Assembly: GCF_003308995.1 (NCBI RefSeq)
Contig: NZ_QFFJ01000002.1
Coordinates: forward strand, 1,240,001 to 1,304,000
DNA length: 64,000 nt
DNA from: Chitinophaga flava
GTDB lineage: Bacteria > Bacteroidota > Bacteroidia > Chitinophagales > Chitinophagaceae
Direction of reading: 5' to 3'
Shown here: positions 60,903 to 64,000 of the stretch, one piece after another
Layout of the letters: each line of letters opens with the position of its first letter
Numbering within the stretch: the first letter of the stretch is position 1
Program-made: the position numbers and the translations under genes
The notes under the pieces: model-generated
Told to the model about the DNA's origin: nothing
Seen by the model: only the letters and a program-made list of their open reading frames with translations
The model's database searches: none

Positions 60903-62354
60903 TTAAAAGTCCTGCTGCAGTCTCTTCCTGAATACCAGCCAGCCTGCCACTATCCACGCGGTAGTCAGCATCAGCAGGTATAGGATGCCGTTATACCAGC
61001 GGGTCGGACTTTCCGGGTCATAGGCGGGATGATATGCTGGTAGTGTTTTGTAGCCCGCGACCGTAAGCAACCGGTCATTAAAGTGCAGCTGATAAAAGAA
61101 CTGTTTCCATTGGTAGCGGAACTCCTGCACCTGTCGCTGAAAGTAGCTGTAGTCAGACATGTCAGTACGGGCAATACTATTTAGCAATAATTGCGTGTAT
61201 ACGGCAGGGTTATATCGCAGCGATGAAGTGACCGTTTTTAGTTCCTTGTTCCTGCTGACTTCCTGAGTGGTGATTATTCGTTGCATACGCCGGTCCACGA
61301 GTTCGTAGTATGCCATGGCATGTCTGGAACTGTTGTCACTGGTATCATAGGCTCGTGAGTTACGGTATTGTGGATATGTCTGATAGAAGCTGTCCAGTAG
61401 CTGCTTTTTGGGCAGGTCCCAGGTCGTCCATCCGATGTTGCGTTGTAAAGAAGCATTACCAGCAGTATCATCTATGTGTGAGCGGTTAATCATCAACCTG
61501 CATCCTGCAGGTAATACAATCAGCAATAAAAGCCATATGCTTAAAAGAGTCACCAGGTTGGTAGCAGCGTTAGTATTCCATGCAATCACAAACCAGATGA
61601 GCGCCATCCATAATGCCATCCATGCTGCAGCAACACCATTCCATGCTGCCCATTCCAGCCACGGGAAATGATGCAGGGGTGTATACAGCAGGATGCCTGT
61701 TGTACTGATGAATACAATACTTGTCAGTAACAGGAGGTAACGTGCCAGCAGCCGCACCAGTATTATTCCGGCGATGCCGCCTTTCTGTACCAGCAACAGG
61801 GCCAGGGTACCCTGCTCTTTATCCTGCGCCAGCAAATGATAGCTGATACAGATAGCCAGTAGTGGCAGTAGGTAGATGAGCAAAAAAGCGGTGTCGAAAT
61901 TACCTGAAATCAGCTGTAGCGGATTGCTGAGCTTTTCTTCTGCTGGCGTATAGCTGCTCTTTACACTTACAGGATAATAGTAGGCAGATATATCGCTCAT
62001 GCCTACGGATAATATGGAAAAAGGTGCCGGAGGGTTATATACATGACAATGCAGACGATGATCTGCTACAGCGGGCCATGCTGCACTGATGTAGGCCGCC
62101 TTGCCCTGAGCGGTAGTGGTATCACGCTGCAATTGTTTTTGCAAAACAATCTGTTGTCCTTCATAATGTTGTTGCAGGCTGTCGATGGTATGCTGGTGTT
62201 GTCCGGTCACACGTTGTCCATAGTAGAGCGCTATGCCGGATGTCAGCAATAATATGACAACCACGGCTTGTAGCAGTGCTGTGCGCCACATATGGCGCCA
62301 TTCCTGTAGCAGGATGCTGCCTGCAATAAACAGATATTTATTCAGTTGGTGCAT
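60903..62354 (-). CDS. ABC-2 type transporter permease (DUF3526-like), subunit 2
   Basis: The ATG at 62352-62354 (MHQLNKYLFIAGSI) gives 483 residues; a TTG lies three codons upstream. One helix lies near the N-terminus (LLQAVVVILLLTSGIALYYG), then an extracytoplasmic loop of about 130 residues, then five helices (ISYHLLAQDKEQGTLALLLV), a second large loop and a C-terminal helix. This is the layout of DUF3526/ABC-2 permeases. The gene overlaps the upstream permease gene by 17 bp. With the ATPase it would form an exporter, most simply the self-immunity transporter (LanFEG role), though NosY/copper-type exporters share the fold. Confidence 0.8.
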   Translation of the reverse strand: MHQLNKYLFIAGSILLQEWRHMWRTALLQAVVVILLLTSGIALYYGQRVTGQHQHTIDSLQQHYEGQQIVLQKQLQRDTTTAQGKAAYISAAWPAVADHRLHCHVYNPPAPFSILSVGMSDISAYYYPVSVKSSYTPAEEKLSNPLQLISGNFDTAFLLIYLLPLLAICISYHLLAQDKEQGTLALLLVQKGGIAGIILVRLLARYLLLLTSIVFISTTGILLYTPLHHFPWLEWAAWNGVAAAWMALWMALIWFVIAWNTNAATNLVTLLSIWLLLLIVLPAGCRLMINRSHIDDTAGNASLQRNIGWTTWDLPKKQLLDSFYQTYPQYRNSRAYDTSDNSSRHAMAYYELVDRRMQRIITTQEVSRNKELKTVTSSLRYNPAVYTQLLLNSIARTDMSDYSYFQRQVQEFRYQWKQFFYQLHFNDRLLTVAGYKTLPAYHPAYDPESPTRWYNGILYLLMLTTAWIVAGWLVFRKRLQQDF

Positions 62355-63717
62355 GGCGGGCAACGCTGTTTAAGAGTGATATACTGACACCTATCCATAA
62401 CAACAACGACGCTAGTGGAAGCCATTGTCTGCTGAGGGTACTGCTGATGGCCGGTGGTTCAAAGTGGAATACCGGCATGTTGTAATAGAGATCGGCCGGT
62501 GGTTCCCGATCATATATCATCGCCTGGTTCAGGCGGTGAATGAAGGTATTGCGGTATTGTCTTACTTCCGTATCAAAATAAAACTGATGATCGTAATCGG
62601 TGCCACACAAGGCCATAGAGAGGCTTCGTATCGCCAGATAAGGGTCGGCCAGCATAGCATATTGATTAATACTGTTCTGCAGCCGGATGATGCTATCGGT
62701 GGCCTTTGCATATTTGTTGTACACCTGTTGTGCATAGTCTTCATCGGCCTGTAGCCGGATGGCGTTAAAGTTGACCGGCAACTGGCTAACATCAGCCACC
62801 TGGTATTGTCTCAGGGTTTCGTGCAACAGTCGTGCGGTCCTGGCTTCCCGGGGATCATTACCATCGATACCCGTTTTGATGGCCTGATCAATTTTTTGTT
62901 GCAGTGCATACTGGGAAGGAAGTGGATGAAGGGCAGCTCCGGCAGCGGTTGTAAGACGCGGGGCTATTACATTCCATATTAACCATATGCTGCATAACCA
63001 TAGCAGGGCCTGTCGGGCATTTCGGGCAACAGCAGATACCCATATGCCGATGATCACAAAGATGCTGCTGTAGCAGAGATAACCCATCAGCAACAGGAGG
63101 ATACGCAACGGGGAGGCTGCCTTAAAAATCACTGGCAGATATAACAATAAGGATAATAACATAGTGCCGGCTACAATGCACTGATATACGATGGTCTTAC
63201 TCCACATTATTGTGCCTTTGTTTGTTCCCTGTATCATCATGAGCCGGAGGGTGCCCGATGATCTTTCCTGCGCGTAACTGTTGAAACAGAGGAAGAAGAT
63301 CAGTAAGGGAAAAAATAGCTGCAGTACGGTGGCCGGTGTTAGTTCTCCGAAGCGGAGATATACGTCTGCCGGGCTTAGCGGCGGAGTGGCGGTATGGTGT
63401 TGTATATGTGCTTCTATCCGCAGGGTGCTGCCGGTAACGGGGTCCAGTCCTCTGTCGAATCCACTCAGTGCGGTAAGCGGCTTGAAGATATACGTGCCAA
63501 AATGTGCTGCACCATGTGGATCGTTTGTTTGTAACTGTTCCCATTGCCGGCGAAACTCACGGTTGGCGGCTTCCCGCTCACGCTGTTCTTCCTGTAAGGT
63601 TATGCGGCTTCCTATCGAGGCAATACCCGATAAGAGCAGCGCCGACAATAGCGCAGCAACCATCGCATGGTTACGCAGTACCATACGCCATTCTTTTATG
63701 GCTATAGTTGAAAACAT
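62338..63717 (-). CDS. ABC-2 type transporter permease (DUF3526-like), subunit 1
   Basis: The ATG at 63715-63717 (MFSTIAIKEWRMVLRNHAMV) gives 459 residues and is preferred because it follows the ATPase stop (63734) directly. Topology is the same as its neighbour: N-terminal helix, periplasmic loop, the motif YAQERSSGTLRLMMIQGTNK, a helix cluster (ILLLLMGYLCYSSIFVIIGI), a large loop and a C-terminal helix (WLPLASLLLWIGVSISLL). The two permeases are paralogues and probably form a heterodimer. A role in immunity to the lanthipeptide products is inferred from position. Confidence 0.82.
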   Translation of the reverse strand: MFSTIAIKEWRMVLRNHAMVAALLSALLLSGIASIGSRITLQEEQREREAANREFRRQWEQLQTNDPHGAAHFGTYIFKPLTALSGFDRGLDPVTGSTLRIEAHIQHHTATPPLSPADVYLRFGELTPATVLQLFFPLLIFFLCFNSYAQERSSGTLRLMMIQGTNKGTIMWSKTIVYQCIVAGTMLLSLLLYLPVIFKAASPLRILLLLMGYLCYSSIFVIIGIWVSAVARNARQALLWLCSIWLIWNVIAPRLTTAAGAALHPLPSQYALQQKIDQAIKTGIDGNDPREARTARLLHETLRQYQVADVSQLPVNFNAIRLQADEDYAQQVYNKYAKATDSIIRLQNSINQYAMLADPYLAIRSLSMALCGTDYDHQFYFDTEVRQYRNTFIHRLNQAMIYDREPPADLYYNMPVFHFEPPAISSTLSRQWLPLASLLLWIGVSISLLNSVARHAPTE

Positions 63718-63733
63718 ATGATGATGTTTGATA

Positions 63734-64000
63734 CTAGATGGATGTCTCCATATATTCCAGATACAGGTTCTCCAGTGTGTAATGGTCTGTGGTGGCGGCA
63801 TCCATGATAGTGAGCAGGTTACCTTCCTTCATAATGCCAATACGGGTAGCTACTTCTTTGGCACGGTAAATATCATGGGTAGCCATCAATACAGCCCGTC
63901 CTTCCTGGCTGAAGCGGCGCAACAGTATTGAAAACTCATTGCTGGCCTTGGGGTCTAGCCCAGATGTTGGTTCATCGAGGAGGAGAGCACCGGCATTTTT
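63734..64000 (-). CDS. ABC transporter ATP-binding protein, C-terminal part, cut by window edge
   Basis: The minus-strand frame is open to base 64000 and gives the last 88 residues: Walker B and D-loop ALLLDEPTSGLDPKASNEFS, then the H-loop in VLMATHDIYRAKEVATRIGI, and a short C-terminus (LENLYLEYMETSI). These are hallmarks of the ABC-2-linked export ATPases (LanF/CcmA class). Walker A and the signature motif lie beyond the window. It is 16 bp upstream of the first permease gene and clearly belongs with both permeases. Confidence 0.9.
   Translation of the reverse strand, partial: KNAGALLLDEPTSGLDPKASNEFSILLRRFSQEGRAVLMATHDIYRAKEVATRIGIMKEGNLLTIMDAATTDHYTLENLYLEYMETSI

Overview
The window reads as chromosomal DNA of a Bacteroidota member, most likely a Chitinophaga-type soil bacterium. 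The reasons are the SusC/SusD pair, several TonB-dependent receptors, lipoproteins with short lipoboxes, secreted proteins with LamG, PKD-like and collagen-like modules, giant RHS/YD-repeat proteins, promoters resembling the Bacteroidota TTTG/TAnnTTTG type, and lanthipeptide machinery like that of the Chitinophaga pinensins. The genus is an inference; no rRNA or tRNA gene was seen.

Layout. 1-11.7 kb: short unrelated units (partial C-N hydrolase of the choloylglycine hydrolase family, PepSY membrane protein, two exported proteins, LamG-endonuclease/exonuclease/phosphatase protein, amino acid permease, a small lanthipeptide precursor + LanC pair, CsgG/LpoB-like protein, glycoside hydrolase, polytopic membrane protein). 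12.0-36.6 kb: one long plus-strand gene train. It encodes an outer-membrane-type protein, a secreted Ig-like protein, a lipoprotein, a 2229-residue SpvB-like/PA14 protein, a small periplasmic protein, a 2889-residue RHS protein with an AT-rich variable C-terminal tail, an overlapping lipoprotein that is the natural immunity candidate, then a multidomain esterase and a paralogue of its N-terminal domain. 36.8-50.3 kb: TonB receptor, AraC regulator, an aldo/keto reductase remnant, cupin-carboxymuconolactone decarboxylase fusion and zinc alcohol dehydrogenase, collagen-like lipoprotein, SusC/SusD pair and a PQQ-type beta-propeller protein.

50.4-64 kb: a class I lanthipeptide cluster. lanT (C39 peptidase/ABC exporter), lanB (dehydratase N-terminal part), a separate SpaB_C-type elimination protein and a LanC-like protein form a tight plus-strand operon, followed by precursor lanA2. 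On the minus strand an ABC transporter (ATPase, two permeases), a TonB receptor and a second, pinensin-like precursor lanA3 face it. Both precursors end their leaders in Gly-Gly, which fits cleavage by the C39 domain of LanT.

Most notable observations: (i) a perfect 23-bp inverted repeat that contains the lanT start codon; (ii) the cluster's LanC-like protein lacks two of the three zinc ligands and carries a C-terminal extension ending in a PqqD/RRE-like segment, whereas a zinc-intact LanC lies about 43 kb away beside an orphan precursor that has no LanB of its own; (iii) a leaky-terminator-like hairpin between that orphan precursor and its LanC; (iv) an RHS tail with a resemblance to SleB-type cell wall hydrolases, paired with a lipoprotein immunity candidate; (v) a shared dyad element upstream of the collagen-like lipoprotein and the SusC/D genes.
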